Of a stretch of 64,000 nt of DNA, positions 10,473-20,815 are shown piece after piece. Made by a program: the position numbers and the translations under genes. The stretch is taken from contig NZ_JANJUE010000163.1 in assembly GCF_024710765.1 (NCBI RefSeq), forward strand, positions 40,832 through 104,831, read 5' to 3'. The notes under the pieces are model-generated. The model saw nothing but the letters and a program-made list of their open reading frames with translations, was not told where the DNA came from and did not search any database. The DNA is from Pseudoxanthomonas sp. GTDB taxonomy: Bacteria > Pseudomonadota > Gammaproteobacteria > Xanthomonadales > Xanthomonadaceae. Within the stretch, counting starts at the first letter, position 1; every line of letters starts with the position of its first letter.

Positions 10473-11828
10473 TCAATAGCGGGCGTCGAACGCGAAGATG
10501 GGCTTGCGCGATTTCCACAAGCCCTGGGTGAAATCCGGGAACTCCAGGGTCTTGAAGCCCTCGGCGATGGACTGTTCCGACAACGGCGTGATCGCGCTCC
10601 ATGCCAGCGCGTCGTAGATGTCGATCGGCATCGGCGCCTCCGCCTTCACCGCCTCGACGAAGGCGTGGATGACGAAGTAATCCATGCCGCCATGGCCGGC
10701 ACCTTCCGCATCCTGCGCGTACTTGCGCCACAGCGGGTGATCGAACTCGTCCTGGTAGGTCTTGAACGGTTCCCACTTGTGTCCGGGACTGCGGCCCTCG
10801 ATGTGGATGGACTGGTTGAGATCCATCCACAGGCCCTTGGTGCCCTGCACCCGGAACCCAAGCGAGTACGGGCGTGGCAGCGAGGTGTCGTGCTGCAGCA
10901 GGATGGTCTCGCCGTTCTCGCAGGCCAGGGTGGTGGTGACCACGTCACCCAGCTTGAATTTCACCTGCGTGCTGGGATGGGTGGTGCCGCCGCTCCTGGC
11001 CACGGTGTACTCGTGCAGACCGCGCGCCTTGGTGGCGAAACTGTTGATGTGGGTGAAGCGGTTGCCACGGTTGATGCCGGTATACATGGCGCACGGACCG
11101 ATGCCATGGCTGGGATACAGCTCGCCGTTGCGGCGGACCGAATGCTCGGTGCGCCAACGTGCTTCCGACCAGCCCTTGGGACCGAATTCCACGCCGCTGC
11201 CGTAGGGTTCGGCCGGATTGCCAGAGTTGAACTTCACCGCGCGCAGATCGTGCTGGTAGCCACCCTGCAGATGGATAAGCTCGCCGAACAGGCCGGCCCG
11301 CACCATCTGCAGCGCCGCCATCACGTCGCGGCGGTAGCACACGTTTTCCAGCAGCATGTAGGACGTGCCGGTGCGCTGCTGCGCGGCCAGCACGTCCCAG
11401 TGATCCTGCAGGGTGACGCCGGCGACGACTTCGCAGCCGACCGCCACCTTGGCTTCCATCGCCTCGATCGCCATCGGCGCATGCCATTCCCACGGCGTGG
11501 CGATGATCACGCCGTCCAGTCCGCGCTGCTGGAGCAGGCGGCGATAGGCGTGCGTGTCGCCATCCTGCCCGTACGCCTTCGGCGCGGGCTTGCCGGCCTT
11601 GGCCGCCATGTCCAGCGCCTGCTTGAGCATGATGGGTTCGATGTCGCACAGCGCCACGACCTCGACGTCCTCCCGGCGCAGCAGTTCCTTGAGCAGGACC
11701 TGGCCACGCATGCCGGTGCCGATCATGCCCAGCCGTATCCTGCGCTTGCTGGCCCAGGCCGGCGTGGTCGGCAGCAAGGTGGCCGCGCCGAGCGCGGCTC
11801 CCGCGAGGATGAACTCTCTACGTTTCAT
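10473..11828 (-). CDS. GH109 alpha-N-acetylgalactosaminidase (Gfo/Idh/MocA fold, NAD-dependent)
   Basis: KRREF Tat-like signal; GMIGTGMRG Rossmann; IIATPWEWHAPMAIEAM, LLENVCYRRDVMA, GELIHLQGGYQHDLRAVKFN, characteristic of GH109. Confidence 0.9.
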   Translation of the reverse strand: MKRREFILAGAALGAATLLPTTPAWASKRRIRLGMIGTGMRGQVLLKELLRREDVEVVALCDIEPIMLKQALDMAAKAGKPAPKAYGQDGDTHAYRRLLQQRGLDGVIIATPWEWHAPMAIEAMEAKVAVGCEVVAGVTLQDHWDVLAAQQRTGTSYMLLENVCYRRDVMAALQMVRAGLFGELIHLQGGYQHDLRAVKFNSGNPAEPYGSGVEFGPKGWSEARWRTEHSVRRNGELYPSHGIGPCAMYTGINRGNRFTHINSFATKARGLHEYTVARSGGTTHPSTQVKFKLGDVVTTTLACENGETILLQHDTSLPRPYSLGFRVQGTKGLWMDLNQSIHIEGRSPGHKWEPFKTYQDEFDHPLWRKYAQDAEGAGHGGMDYFVIHAFVEAVKAEAPMPIDIYDALAWSAITPLSEQSIAEGFKTLEFPDFTQGLWKSRKPIFAFDARY

Positions 11829-11881
11829 TTGCAGCGTAACTCCCTGTGACAAGGCGCCGGCGGACCGGCGCGGATTCTATG

Positions 11882-14860
11882 TCAGAACTTGTAGCCGACG
11901 GTGAAGCTGTAGCTGCGGCCGAAGATGCTGGCGTAGTCGCTGGAATCACCCAGGAAGCTGTTCGGATCGTAGAACGGCATGCGATTGAACAGGTTCTTGA
12001 TGGTGAAGCCGGCATGCCAGTGATCATCCGGCCGCCAGGACAGACCCAGGTTGGCGGTCCACCAGGCCGGCACGCCGTCGCAGTGGTCCGGATCCACCGG
12101 CAGCGATCCGGCGGTGCAGGTTTCCGGCGAATTGTCCTGCGCATCGACGCGGTCCCACGCCCACTTGGTCTTGCCGACATAGTTGACGAAGAAGCTGGTG
12201 GTCACCTCGCCGTAGGTCCAGTCGGCGTTCAAGGTGGCGCGCAGACGCGGGTTGCCGTAGTAACCGATCGTGTTGCCGTAGTACCAGCGGGTTTCATCGT
12301 CCAGGTAAGCCTCGTTGCGGCGCGCGATGGTCGCGGCCACGCCGACGTTCAGCTCGCCCCACTGACCCAACGGGAAATGGCCGCGCGCATCGACGTCGAA
12401 GCCGTCGATCAGGGTACGGCCCTGGTTCTTGTACTGGCCGACCACGCTGGCCACGTTGCCCACGCTGTAGGTGGGCAGCGTGCCCGGACAGGTCACCCCG
12501 CTGGCCGGATCCGCGCACATCGCGGCCACCGCGGCTTCCGCGGCGCGGTCGCTGTCGGTGATCGGATTGCGGGTCATCGACACGATGTCGGTTTCCTTGC
12601 TGTAGTCCGGCGCGGCGATCTGGTTGCGGCGGTAGATGAACCAGTAGTCGGCCGACACCGACAGCCAGTCGAACGGCTCCAGCACCACGCCCAGGGTGGC
12701 GATCTTGGCTTTTTCCGGTTGCAGGTTCTGGTTCGGCTGGGTCATGCGCGCCACCGTGCGGCTGCAATCCACGTTGAGCAGCGAATTGCCGAGATCCACG
12801 TCGCCCGGGCGATTCGACTGCAGCAGCAGATTGGCGATCGCGTTGGTTTCGTCGCAGCGGACGTCATCCTCGAAGCCACCCAGCTGGGCGAACACGCCGC
12901 CGGTGCCGGCCTCGGCCAGGCTCGGGGCACGGAAGCCTTCCGAGTAAGTGCCCCGCAGCATCACCGTGGGCAGCGCCTGGTACTTCAGGCCGATCTTGGG
13001 CGCGACGTTGGCGTCGAAGTTCGGGTACTTGTCCACGCGCAGCGCCGCGTCCAGTTCCAGCTTCTCGGTGAGCGGGGCGACGACTTCGGCGAACAGCGCG
13101 CTGGTGGTGCGCCTGCCGTCGAACCACGAACCGCCCTGCTGGGTGATCTTGCCGTTGGCCGCGTCGATGTTGCCCGGCGTATAGAAGGTCTCGCGGCTGA
13201 CGTTGAAGCCGAAGGCCGCGCGCACTTCGCCGGCGGGCAGGTTGAACAGCGGGCCTTCGACCTTGCCGTCCAGGGTATGCAGGCGCGTCCAGGACTGGAT
13301 GTCGAAGGTCGGATACGCCTCGCGCAGCAGCTTCGCATTGGCTTCGCTCATCTCACCGAACTTGTACGCCGGATTGTCAGAGATGATCACGCGACCGGTG
13401 CCCGGGTCGACGGTGAACGGACCGAAGGCCCGGGCAAAACCATCCAGGTTGACGTTGACGGTCTGGTAGGTGACCGAATGGGTGCCGGCCGTGGCGAACG
13501 CGGTTTCCCAGTTCCAGTCGCCGAAACTGCCGCGCAGGCCGGCCAGGCCGCGATAGCTCTTGTCGGTGTTGCGCTGCCCGAAGTGGTTCTTGCCGACGTC
13601 CTGCATCAAGTATTGCAGGCCGACCACGCCGCCCATCAGCGCGCGCAGCTCGGGGCTGGCGTGGTTGTAGACATTGTTCGGACCCAGGTAGGGATAGAAG
13701 AACTGGTTGACGTTGGTGCCGGTGTTGCGGGCGAACCAACTGGTCGGATTGCCGGTGGTGGTGCCGAACGCGCGCGGCGTGCCGCCGTTGGCGCGCAGGT
13801 CGATGTCGGTGTAGGTCGCCTCGGCGAAAGCCTCGGTGGTCTCGCCGATCAGGAAGTGGGCATTGACGTAGGCGGTGATGCGCTCGGACTTCGCGCCCGC
13901 GTCGATCTCGTTGTTCATCCAGGTCTGCCAGATGCAACGGGGACCCGCGGCTTCGATGACCACGTTCTGGCAACCCGGCGCGGCTTCCTGCACGCGCCTG
14001 CCGGTGACCGGATCGAAGGCGAAGTAGCTGCCGGGGTTGAGCGTTCCGGGCGCGCTGCCGGTACCGAAACGGAAATTGTTGATGTAGTTCGGGTTGTTGA
14101 CGTAATACTGGCCGGGCTTCTTGTCGTACCAGTCGCTCAGCGGAATCGGGTCGCGGCGGTACAGGTTCAGCGAGGCGTAGACGTTGTAGCGATCCTCGTC
14201 GAGGTTGCCGAAGCCGCCGGTGATGCTGGCCTGGTGCTCGCCGTAGCTGGTGATGCGCGAGGAACTGTCGGTGGTCAGGTTGACCTCGAGGCCCTGGTAG
14301 GACTTCTTGGTGATGACGTTGATCACGCCGGCGATCGCGTCAGTGCCGTACACCGCCGAGGCGCCGTCGGTCAGCACTTCCATCCGCTCGATCGCGGCGG
14401 CGGGAATCGCATCGATGTTGACGAACTGGGTCTGGAAGCCGGCCGGAGCGCCGTAGTACGACAGGCGGCGGCCATTGAGCAGCACCAGCGTGCCCTGCGC
14501 GCCCATGCCGCGCAGGTTGGCCTGCGAGGCGCCATCCGAACCGGTGAACAGCGACTTGAAGTCCTGCTGCGCCGGACGCGCGGCCGGCAGGTTGTCCAGC
14601 ACCTGCAGCAGGGTGCGGGCGCCCATGTTCTCGATGTCCTGGCGGCTGATGATCTGCACCGGCGAGGCGGTCTCGACATCGGTGCGCTTGATGTTGGAAC
14701 CGGTGACCTCGATGCGGGCCAGTTCGGTGGCCTTGCCGTCTTCCTTCGGCGTCTCGGCGGTCTGCGCCGAGACCGGAGCGGCCATGGCGAGCGCCGTGCC
14801 CAGCGCGAGGGCCAGGGGCGTGATGGATATACAGCGTTGGCGGCGGCTTGCGGACGACAT
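11882..14860 (-). CDS. TonB-dependent outer-membrane receptor
   Basis: Signal peptide, RIEVTGSNIKRTDVETASPVQIISRQDIENMG plug, C-terminal ..SIFGRSYSFTVGYKF barrel end. Confidence 0.93.
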   Translation of the reverse strand: MSSASRRQRCISITPLALALGTALAMAAPVSAQTAETPKEDGKATELARIEVTGSNIKRTDVETASPVQIISRQDIENMGARTLLQVLDNLPAARPAQQDFKSLFTGSDGASQANLRGMGAQGTLVLLNGRRLSYYGAPAGFQTQFVNIDAIPAAAIERMEVLTDGASAVYGTDAIAGVINVITKKSYQGLEVNLTTDSSSRITSYGEHQASITGGFGNLDEDRYNVYASLNLYRRDPIPLSDWYDKKPGQYYVNNPNYINNFRFGTGSAPGTLNPGSYFAFDPVTGRRVQEAAPGCQNVVIEAAGPRCIWQTWMNNEIDAGAKSERITAYVNAHFLIGETTEAFAEATYTDIDLRANGGTPRAFGTTTGNPTSWFARNTGTNVNQFFYPYLGPNNVYNHASPELRALMGGVVGLQYLMQDVGKNHFGQRNTDKSYRGLAGLRGSFGDWNWETAFATAGTHSVTYQTVNVNLDGFARAFGPFTVDPGTGRVIISDNPAYKFGEMSEANAKLLREAYPTFDIQSWTRLHTLDGKVEGPLFNLPAGEVRAAFGFNVSRETFYTPGNIDAANGKITQQGGSWFDGRRTTSALFAEVVAPLTEKLELDAALRVDKYPNFDANVAPKIGLKYQALPTVMLRGTYSEGFRAPSLAEAGTGGVFAQLGGFEDDVRCDETNAIANLLLQSNRPGDVDLGNSLLNVDCSRTVARMTQPNQNLQPEKAKIATLGVVLEPFDWLSVSADYWFIYRRNQIAAPDYSKETDIVSMTRNPITDSDRAAEAAVAAMCADPASGVTCPGTLPTYSVGNVASVVGQYKNQGRTLIDGFDVDARGHFPLGQWGELNVGVAATIARRNEAYLDDETRWYYGNTIGYYGNPRLRATLNADWTYGEVTTSFFVNYVGKTKWAWDRVDAQDNSPETCTAGSLPVDPDHCDGVPAWWTANLGLSWRPDDHWHAGFTIKNLFNRMPFYDPNSFLGDSSDYASIFGRSYSFTVGYKF

Positions 14861-15003
14861 CGGGTTCTCTCCTCGTTTCGGGGGTGCAGCGCGCGGCGCT
14901 GCTGTGGTGGAAGGGCTTGCGTGAGGCAACAGCGGTCCCAGGCCACGGCCGGCGGGCCGCAGCAAAGGCGGGGGAGATGGCGTGAAACTTTTCTGGAGCG
15001 GGG

Positions 15004-18000
15004 TTACGGCGGGGAAATGGTGGCGATATCGCCCTCCTGTCCCATCAGGACAGCATTGGCCCAGTTGCCGCAGACCTGCGCCGGCCGCGCGCCCTGCGCG
15101 CCGAGGGTGCGCAGGCTGAGGCGGTGCAGGCCACGGATGTCGAGTTCGGGTTTGACCACGCCTGGCGCGCGCACCATCCCGCTGTCGTACAGCAGGCGGT
15201 CGTCGCCCCAGACCTGGAATTGCATGCCGCCTGCTTCCCGGCAGCTGTCATCGATGCCGAGGTCGGCGCGCAGCAGGCGCCAACCGCCCTTCAGTTCGAT
15301 ATCGATGCGGCTGTCCGCGCCCACGCCCAGCCCGCGGCGGAAATGCAGGCCGTTCATGCGCATTTCGACCTGGCCGCCGAATGCGCGGTCCCGCGCGATG
15401 CCGGCCGGCGGTTCGAGTTCGGACAGATAGCGCTGCTGCGCCGGACGCTCGGCGTCCTGGTGTTCCAGCACGCGGAAGGTGGACAGGGTGATCGGTCCGA
15501 CTTCGCGCGGCTGCAGGGCATCGAACGCGCGCGCGGTGGCGCCCTGCGCGGCGGTCACCATCGGATCGCTGCCGGCGGCGCCATCGCCGTCGGGGTTCTG
15601 TGTGCTCAGCACGCGGAAACGCAACAGGCGGCCGGCACGCGGCGCGAAACTGATCGTCTGGGTGCCCTGCTCCAGCTTCAGGCGGCCACGGGCGATCGGT
15701 TCGCCCCATTCGCCGTTGCTGTCGGCCAGGTAGATTTCGTAATCGCGCACCTGGCCATGCTTCCAGTGCTGATCGGTGCGCGGCGCCAGCTCGACGCCGT
15801 CGATCAGCCGGCGCTCGCCGAAGCCCAGCGTCCACTCGTGCGCGCCGGTGCGCACGGCCTGGTTGCGCACGGTGCGGAACCAGGTCGCGGGATCATCGTC
15901 GAAGGCGTTCTCCAGCGGATGGCCGGGTTCCTCGGCGGGACGACCGACCACCAGCAGGCTGTCTGCCGGCAGCGCGCGACCCAGCTCCGGCGCGGCCGGG
16001 AAGGCGTCGTCGGCCGGCGCCGCCGCGACCGGAATGTCCAGCCGGAACGCCAGCGCGCGACGGATGTCGGTGGACGCGCCGCGCACGTGCACGGTGCCCT
16101 GGCGCTCCTTCGCATCGAAGTACCAGCCTTCGGCGCCCGCGTCGAAGGCGGCGCGATCGGCCAGCACCGGCAGCGCGCGCCCGTCCAGTTCGACCGCGTT
16201 CGGCCTGGCGCGGCTCAGCACGCGCAGCGCATAGCGGCGCTGCGGCAACTGGCCGGCGTACTGGCCACGCACGGGTTCGATGGCGACCCGCACTTCGCCG
16301 CTGCCCTGCGCGGGCGCCTGCATGCGGATGGCCTGCTCGCTGAATTCGCCCTTGGCGTAGCGGCGCGTGTTGCCGTCGTCCTCGTACAGGGTGTAGCTCG
16401 ACTCGCCCTGCGGATACAGATCCAGGGTGAGTTCGTCCAACGGCTTCTCGCCGTCGAACAGCATGGCCGGATACATCGGCAGGATCGCGCCGGCGCGCAC
16501 GAATACCGGCAGGGTCGCCAGTTCGACCTGGCGATCGATTTGCCGGCCCTGCACGTCGGCCTGGATCTGGCGGCCGTCCCAGTAATCGATCCAGCGGCCC
16601 TGTGGCAGGTGGATGTCGCGGCGCCAGCCGCGGCTGGCAGCCTGGCTGCGGTACACCGGCGCGACCAGCAGCTCCCGGCCAAGCAGGAACTGGTACTTGT
16701 GCGCCTCGGTCCATGCTTCCGGATCGGTGGGGTAATCCCACATCAGGCCGCGCACGATCGGCGCACCGCTGGTTTCCGCATCACGCGCCAGTCCGTACAT
16801 GTACGGGGTCAGCCGCATCTTCAGCTGGAGGTAGTCGCGGTTGATGCTGCGATAGGGCTCGTCGAACCACCACGGATGCTTGCGCGCGCCGGACGACCAG
16901 CCGGACATGCCCATCAGCACCGGCGTGAAACTCTTCCATTGCAGATCGCGGGTATAGGTCTCGGCGCTGCCGCCGAAGATCGCGTCGACATCGCCGGTGG
17001 CATAGGCCATGCCGGACAGGCCCGAACCAATCAGGGTCGGGATGTGCCAGCGGATGTAATCCCAGCTGGCGCTCTGGTCGCCGGTCCAGGCCACCGCGTA
17101 ACGCTGGATGCCCGCCCAGCCCATCACCGTCCACAGGAACGGACGCGAATCCGAGTTGTTGAGGATGCCGTTGTAGGCGGACTGGTTGGCGTCCATCGCG
17201 AACTGGTAGCCCTTGCCGGTCCAGGCCACGTCCAGTTTCTGCACGCGGCTGCCGGCCTTGCCGACTTCCCAGGCGATCTTGTCGACACCGTTCTCGGTCC
17301 ACAGGCCGGTCCTGAATCCGTAACGCGCCAGCCCCTCCACGACCTTGGGCAGATCGGTGTAGCCGCAGCCATAGCCGTCATTGGGCAGGATCCAGCCGCC
17401 CGGCATGTCGTGCTCGCGGTACTTGCGCGCGACGCTGTCGATGACGTCCGGGGTGGTGCCGGTGGGGCCGTCGCTCCAGCCTTCGGGCACGGTGCCGGGC
17501 TTCTTCTTGTTGTCGCCATCGTTGTAGCAATCGGCGTCGCCGTAGGACAGCGCCCAGCGCGGCAGCAGGCCGGGTCGACCGGTCAACGCGGTGTAGCGGT
17601 CCAGCAGTTCGTGCAGGCCGGCGCCGACGAAGTAATACGCGTCGAAGCGATCCTCGCGATGCAGCAGGGTGGCCTGGTCCGGCTGGCGCAGGTCGTAATT
17701 GCCGTCGCTCCAGGTGTTGCGCAACATGCCCCAGCCGCGCGAACTCAGCAGCATCGGCGCGGGACTGGGGCGGTCGCCTTCCTCCCAGCCACCGGAGTAG
17801 GCGATTTCCAGTTCGCGGCCCTTGAACTCGAAGCGGCCGTTCTGCTGTCCGCCGCCGTAGAAATGCTCGCCGGCTTCGCTGGACAGCACCTGCACGCTCT
17901 GCTGGGCGTCCAGATCCAGCGGCTGCAGCTCGCGCCACAGCGGCGTGACCTGGTCGCCGGCCACGCGTTCGAGCGACAGGCGCAACGGCTGGCGCTGGAT

Positions 18001-18357
18001 ATGCAGCACCAGCGCGGCGGTGCGGATGCGCGCTTCCCGCGCGTCTTCCTCGAAACCGAAATCCACCTTGCCCGCCGGCTGCGGCAACACGATCGGCGCG
18101 GCCTTGTCGCCGGCCGGCGCCAGCTTGCCCTTGCGGCCGGCCTGCACGCGCACGGTGTCGGCGCGCAGCAGATCCACGCGCACCCGCGCGCCGCTGTCGG
18201 TGGTGATGTCCCAGCCGGGCATGCCGTCACGCGACGGCGCGGCCTGCAGCGTGCGCACGTTGCCCACGTTCTCGGCAAAGGCGGGGGCGCTCGCGGCGAA
18301 CGCCAGCAGGGCGAGGGCGACGAGCCGGTTGCAGCGATGCCAGACGCGGGTTTCCAA
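15004..18357 (-). CDS. GH31 family enzyme, probable alpha-N-acetylgalactosaminidase type, with C-terminal CBM32-like and NPCBM-like domains
   Basis: GH31 barrel sequence (LLPRWALSYGDADCYNDGD.., KLDVAWTGKGYQFAMD, AVAWTGDQSASWDYIRWHIPTLIGSGLSG); C-term LSELEPPAGIARDRAFGG..MNGLHFRRGLGVGADSRI is NPCBM-like. Confidence 0.82.
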   Translation of the reverse strand: METRVWHRCNRLVALALLAFAASAPAFAENVGNVRTLQAAPSRDGMPGWDITTDSGARVRVDLLRADTVRVQAGRKGKLAPAGDKAAPIVLPQPAGKVDFGFEEDAREARIRTAALVLHIQRQPLRLSLERVAGDQVTPLWRELQPLDLDAQQSVQVLSSEAGEHFYGGGQQNGRFEFKGRELEIAYSGGWEEGDRPSPAPMLLSSRGWGMLRNTWSDGNYDLRQPDQATLLHREDRFDAYYFVGAGLHELLDRYTALTGRPGLLPRWALSYGDADCYNDGDNKKKPGTVPEGWSDGPTGTTPDVIDSVARKYREHDMPGGWILPNDGYGCGYTDLPKVVEGLARYGFRTGLWTENGVDKIAWEVGKAGSRVQKLDVAWTGKGYQFAMDANQSAYNGILNNSDSRPFLWTVMGWAGIQRYAVAWTGDQSASWDYIRWHIPTLIGSGLSGMAYATGDVDAIFGGSAETYTRDLQWKSFTPVLMGMSGWSSGARKHPWWFDEPYRSINRDYLQLKMRLTPYMYGLARDAETSGAPIVRGLMWDYPTDPEAWTEAHKYQFLLGRELLVAPVYRSQAASRGWRRDIHLPQGRWIDYWDGRQIQADVQGRQIDRQVELATLPVFVRAGAILPMYPAMLFDGEKPLDELTLDLYPQGESSYTLYEDDGNTRRYAKGEFSEQAIRMQAPAQGSGEVRVAIEPVRGQYAGQLPQRRYALRVLSRARPNAVELDGRALPVLADRAAFDAGAEGWYFDAKERQGTVHVRGASTDIRRALAFRLDIPVAAAPADDAFPAAPELGRALPADSLLVVGRPAEEPGHPLENAFDDDPATWFRTVRNQAVRTGAHEWTLGFGERRLIDGVELAPRTDQHWKHGQVRDYEIYLADSNGEWGEPIARGRLKLEQGTQTISFAPRAGRLLRFRVLSTQNPDGDGAAGSDPMVTAAQGATARAFDALQPREVGPITLSTFRVLEHQDAERPAQQRYLSELEPPAGIARDRAFGGQVEMRMNGLHFRRGLGVGADSRIDIELKGGWRLLRADLGIDDSCREAGGMQFQVWGDDRLLYDSGMVRAPGVVKPELDIRGLHRLSLRTLGAQGARPAQVCGNWANAVLMGQEGDIATISPP

Positions 18358-18465
18358 CTTGCTCCCCAGGCCCGCCGGAGCGGGAGTACGAAACCATTGC
18401 GGCCGACTCTAGGGCAGCGTCTCGAAACATGTCAACAAATTGCAAAGAAAAAAGAAGGATATTTT

Positions 18466-18651
18466 CTTGATATCGAAAGTTGTTGCGAAGCAATACTTTC
18501 AGAACCCGCTATTCATTTTCGCAACGGCTCCTTCAGGGCGCTTAACAGGTGAGCCCATTCGCTCCCGCATGGCGATTTCGATTCCCGAAAGCAGGAAACT
18601 GCCGACGCCGTCAAACTTTCCAATATCTTTCGATATTTGACATTTCGAAAG
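18466..18651. promoter_or_regulatory. Candidate AgaR (DeoR family) operator region in the divergent GH31/agaS promoter
   Basis: Repeated CTTTCG/CGAAAG elements: GATATCGAAAG (18469), ACTTTC (18495), CTTTC (18616), AATATCtttcGATATT (18622-18637), TCGAAAG (18645). Confidence 0.45.
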
Positions 18652-18689
18652 AAAACACAGATCGTGCGCAGGCCCAACAGGAACGATGA

Positions 18690-19853
18690 ATGGACGCTCC
18701 TCTGCTTTCCGACTTGTCCGCCTGGCAGCGCCTCGGCGGGCAACACACCGCCGAAGAAATCGCGCAGCAGCCCGCGTTATGGGATGCGCTGGCGGAAACC
18801 CTGGCGGACATGCAATCCGCCATCGACGCCTTCCTCGGCGACTGGCTGCGCCAGCCCGGCAACCGCGTGATCTTCACCGGCGCCGGCAGTTCCGGCTTCA
18901 TCGCCGAAATGGTCGCCGACACCATCAACGCGCAATGGCCCGCGGAAGCGCGCGCCGTGCACACCACCAGCCTGCTGACCCATCCGGCGCTGTACCTGGA
19001 GCGCGAGCGGCCCACCCTGCTGGTGTCGTTCGGGCGCAGCGGTTCCAGCCCGGAAAGCATCGCCGCCGTCGATCTGGTGCGCGAACAGGTGGCGCTGAGC
19101 CGCTTCCTCGACATCACCTGCAATGGCGAAGGCGAGCTGGCACGCCGTGGTCGCGATCGCGACGACACCCTGACCCTGCTGATGCCGCCGGCCAGCTGTG
19201 ATCGCGCCTTCGCGATGACCAGCAGCCTGACCTGCATGCAACTGGCGGCGCTGGCGGTGTTCGATCGCGCGCCCTGGGAACAGCGCCTGGAGCAGTTGCA
19301 TACCGTCGCCGCGCTCGGCCGGCGCGCGCTGTCGGACTGGGAACAGGCAAGCACCTTCCTGGCCAATGGCAGCGGCACCCGCGTGATCTACCTGGGCAGC
19401 GGCCCGCTGGAAGGCCTCGCGCGCGAGTGCGCGCTCAAGCTGCTGGAGCTGACCGCCGGCCGCGTGCTCGCGCTGGCCAACACGCCGCTCGGTTTCCGCC
19501 ACGGGCCCAAGTCCACCCTGGATGCCGGTACGCTGGTGGTCGTGCTGCGCAGCGCGCAGCCGGTGGCCCGTCGCTACGAACAGGACCTGCTGGACGAACT
19601 GCGCCGCGACGGCGTCGCCGGCCGGGTGATTTCGGTGGGACCGCGCGTCGACGGCGAACCCGCCGCGCCGGGCGACTTCACCCTCGCGGTGCCCGCGCTG
19701 CCGGATCCCTGGCTGGCGCCGGTGTGGCTGACGCTCGCCCAGCGGTACGCCCTGCGCCGTTCGGCCGCGCTCGATCTGACCCCGGACAATCCCTTCCCCG
19801 ACGGCACCGTCAACCGGGTCGTGCAGGGCGTGATCATCCATCGCCACGGCTGA
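18690..19853 (+). CDS. agaS: SIS-domain sugar-phosphate isomerase/deaminase, AgaS (galactosamine-6-P)
   Basis: Two SIS domains (VIFTGAGSSGFIAEMVAD.., VIYLGSGPLEGLARECALKLLELTAGRVLALANTPLGFRHGPKS); aga gene context. Confidence 0.88.
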   Translation: MDAPLLSDLSAWQRLGGQHTAEEIAQQPALWDALAETLADMQSAIDAFLGDWLRQPGNRVIFTGAGSSGFIAEMVADTINAQWPAEARAVHTTSLLTHPALYLERERPTLLVSFGRSGSSPESIAAVDLVREQVALSRFLDITCNGEGELARRGRDRDDTLTLLMPPASCDRAFAMTSSLTCMQLAALAVFDRAPWEQRLEQLHTVAALGRRALSDWEQASTFLANGSGTRVIYLGSGPLEGLARECALKLLELTAGRVLALANTPLGFRHGPKSTLDAGTLVVVLRSAQPVARRYEQDLLDELRRDGVAGRVISVGPRVDGEPAAPGDFTLAVPALPDPWLAPVWLTLAQRYALRRSAALDLTPDNPFPDGTVNRVVQGVIIHRHG

Positions 19854-19868
19854 AAGCGGGAACGCGCC

Positions 19869-20792
19869 ATGCAGCTCGACTACGGCATCGACATCGGCGG
19901 CACCAAGATCGAACTGATCGCCTGCGACGCGACGCTCGAGGTGCGGCATCGCCAGCGCATCGATACGCCGCACGACTACGCGGCCTTTCTCGACGCGATC
20001 ATCGGCCTGATCCGCGGGACCGACGCCCTGCTCGGCCAGCCCGCCCGCGCGGTGGGCATCGGCCTGCCCGGCGTCGTCGATCGCGCCACCGGCCTGCAGC
20101 TCAGCGCCAACGTGCCGGCGCTGACCGGACGCACCGTCGGCCGCGATCTGCGGGAACGGCTGGGCCGGCCCCTGCGTTTCGGCAACGACCTGCAATGCTT
20201 CGCGTTGTCGGAAGCGCACGGCGGCGCGGCCGACGGCCAGCCGAGCATGTTCGGCGCCATCCTCGGCACCGGCGCGGGCGGCGGCTATTGCGTCGAAGGC
20301 CGGCTGGTGAGCGGCTACAACGGCATCGCCGGTGAATGGGGCCATTGGAGCGTCGCCGCGCACCTGCTGGCGAAGCACGGACTGCCGGTGATCGATTGCG
20401 CCTGTGGCCTGCGCGGCTGCGTGGAGCGCTACGTCTCCGGTGGCGGGCTGGCGATGATCCACCGCCATCTCGGCGGCGCCGACATCGATGCCGCGTCCCT
20501 CATCGCGCGCGCCGGCCAGGGCGATGCGCTCGCTATGCAGGCACTCGATGTGCATCGGGATCTGCTTGGCCACGCGCTGGCCAGCCTGATCCTGGCGGTG
20601 GACCCGCACGTGATCGTGCTCGGCGGCGGCCTGTCCAAGGACGAGCGCCTGTACCGCGAACTGCCGGCCGCCATCTCGGCCCACCTGTTCACCGGCGTGC
20701 GGGTGCCGCCGATCCTGCCGCCGGTGTTCGGCGACGCCGGCGGCGCGCGCGGCGCCGCACTGCTGGCGCGCCAGCACGATCCGATTTCCTGA
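19869..20792 (+). CDS. agaK: ROK family kinase, probable GalNAc kinase
   Basis: DYGIDIGGTKIEL, GTGAGGGY, ROK zinc motif CACGLRGCVE; aga context. Confidence 0.82.
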   Translation: MQLDYGIDIGGTKIELIACDATLEVRHRQRIDTPHDYAAFLDAIIGLIRGTDALLGQPARAVGIGLPGVVDRATGLQLSANVPALTGRTVGRDLRERLGRPLRFGNDLQCFALSEAHGGAADGQPSMFGAILGTGAGGGYCVEGRLVSGYNGIAGEWGHWSVAAHLLAKHGLPVIDCACGLRGCVERYVSGGGLAMIHRHLGGADIDAASLIARAGQGDALAMQALDVHRDLLGHALASLILAVDPHVIVLGGGLSKDERLYRELPAAISAHLFTGVRVPPILPPVFGDAGGARGAALLARQHDPIS

Positions 20793-20815
20793 TTTCCTTC
20801 CCCGGAGGCTGTTCC

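Noticed and set aside
11846-18552. Long plus-strand ORFs of 1194 and 1142 aa opposite the TonB receptor and GH31 genes
   Set aside because: Antisense shadow ORFs; compositional bias only, while the minus-strand genes have clear families and signal peptides.
18358-18689. Possible small RNA or riboswitch in the GH31-agaS intergenic region
   Set aside because: Structure is better explained by short inverted operator-like elements; no recognised riboswitch consensus or terminator.
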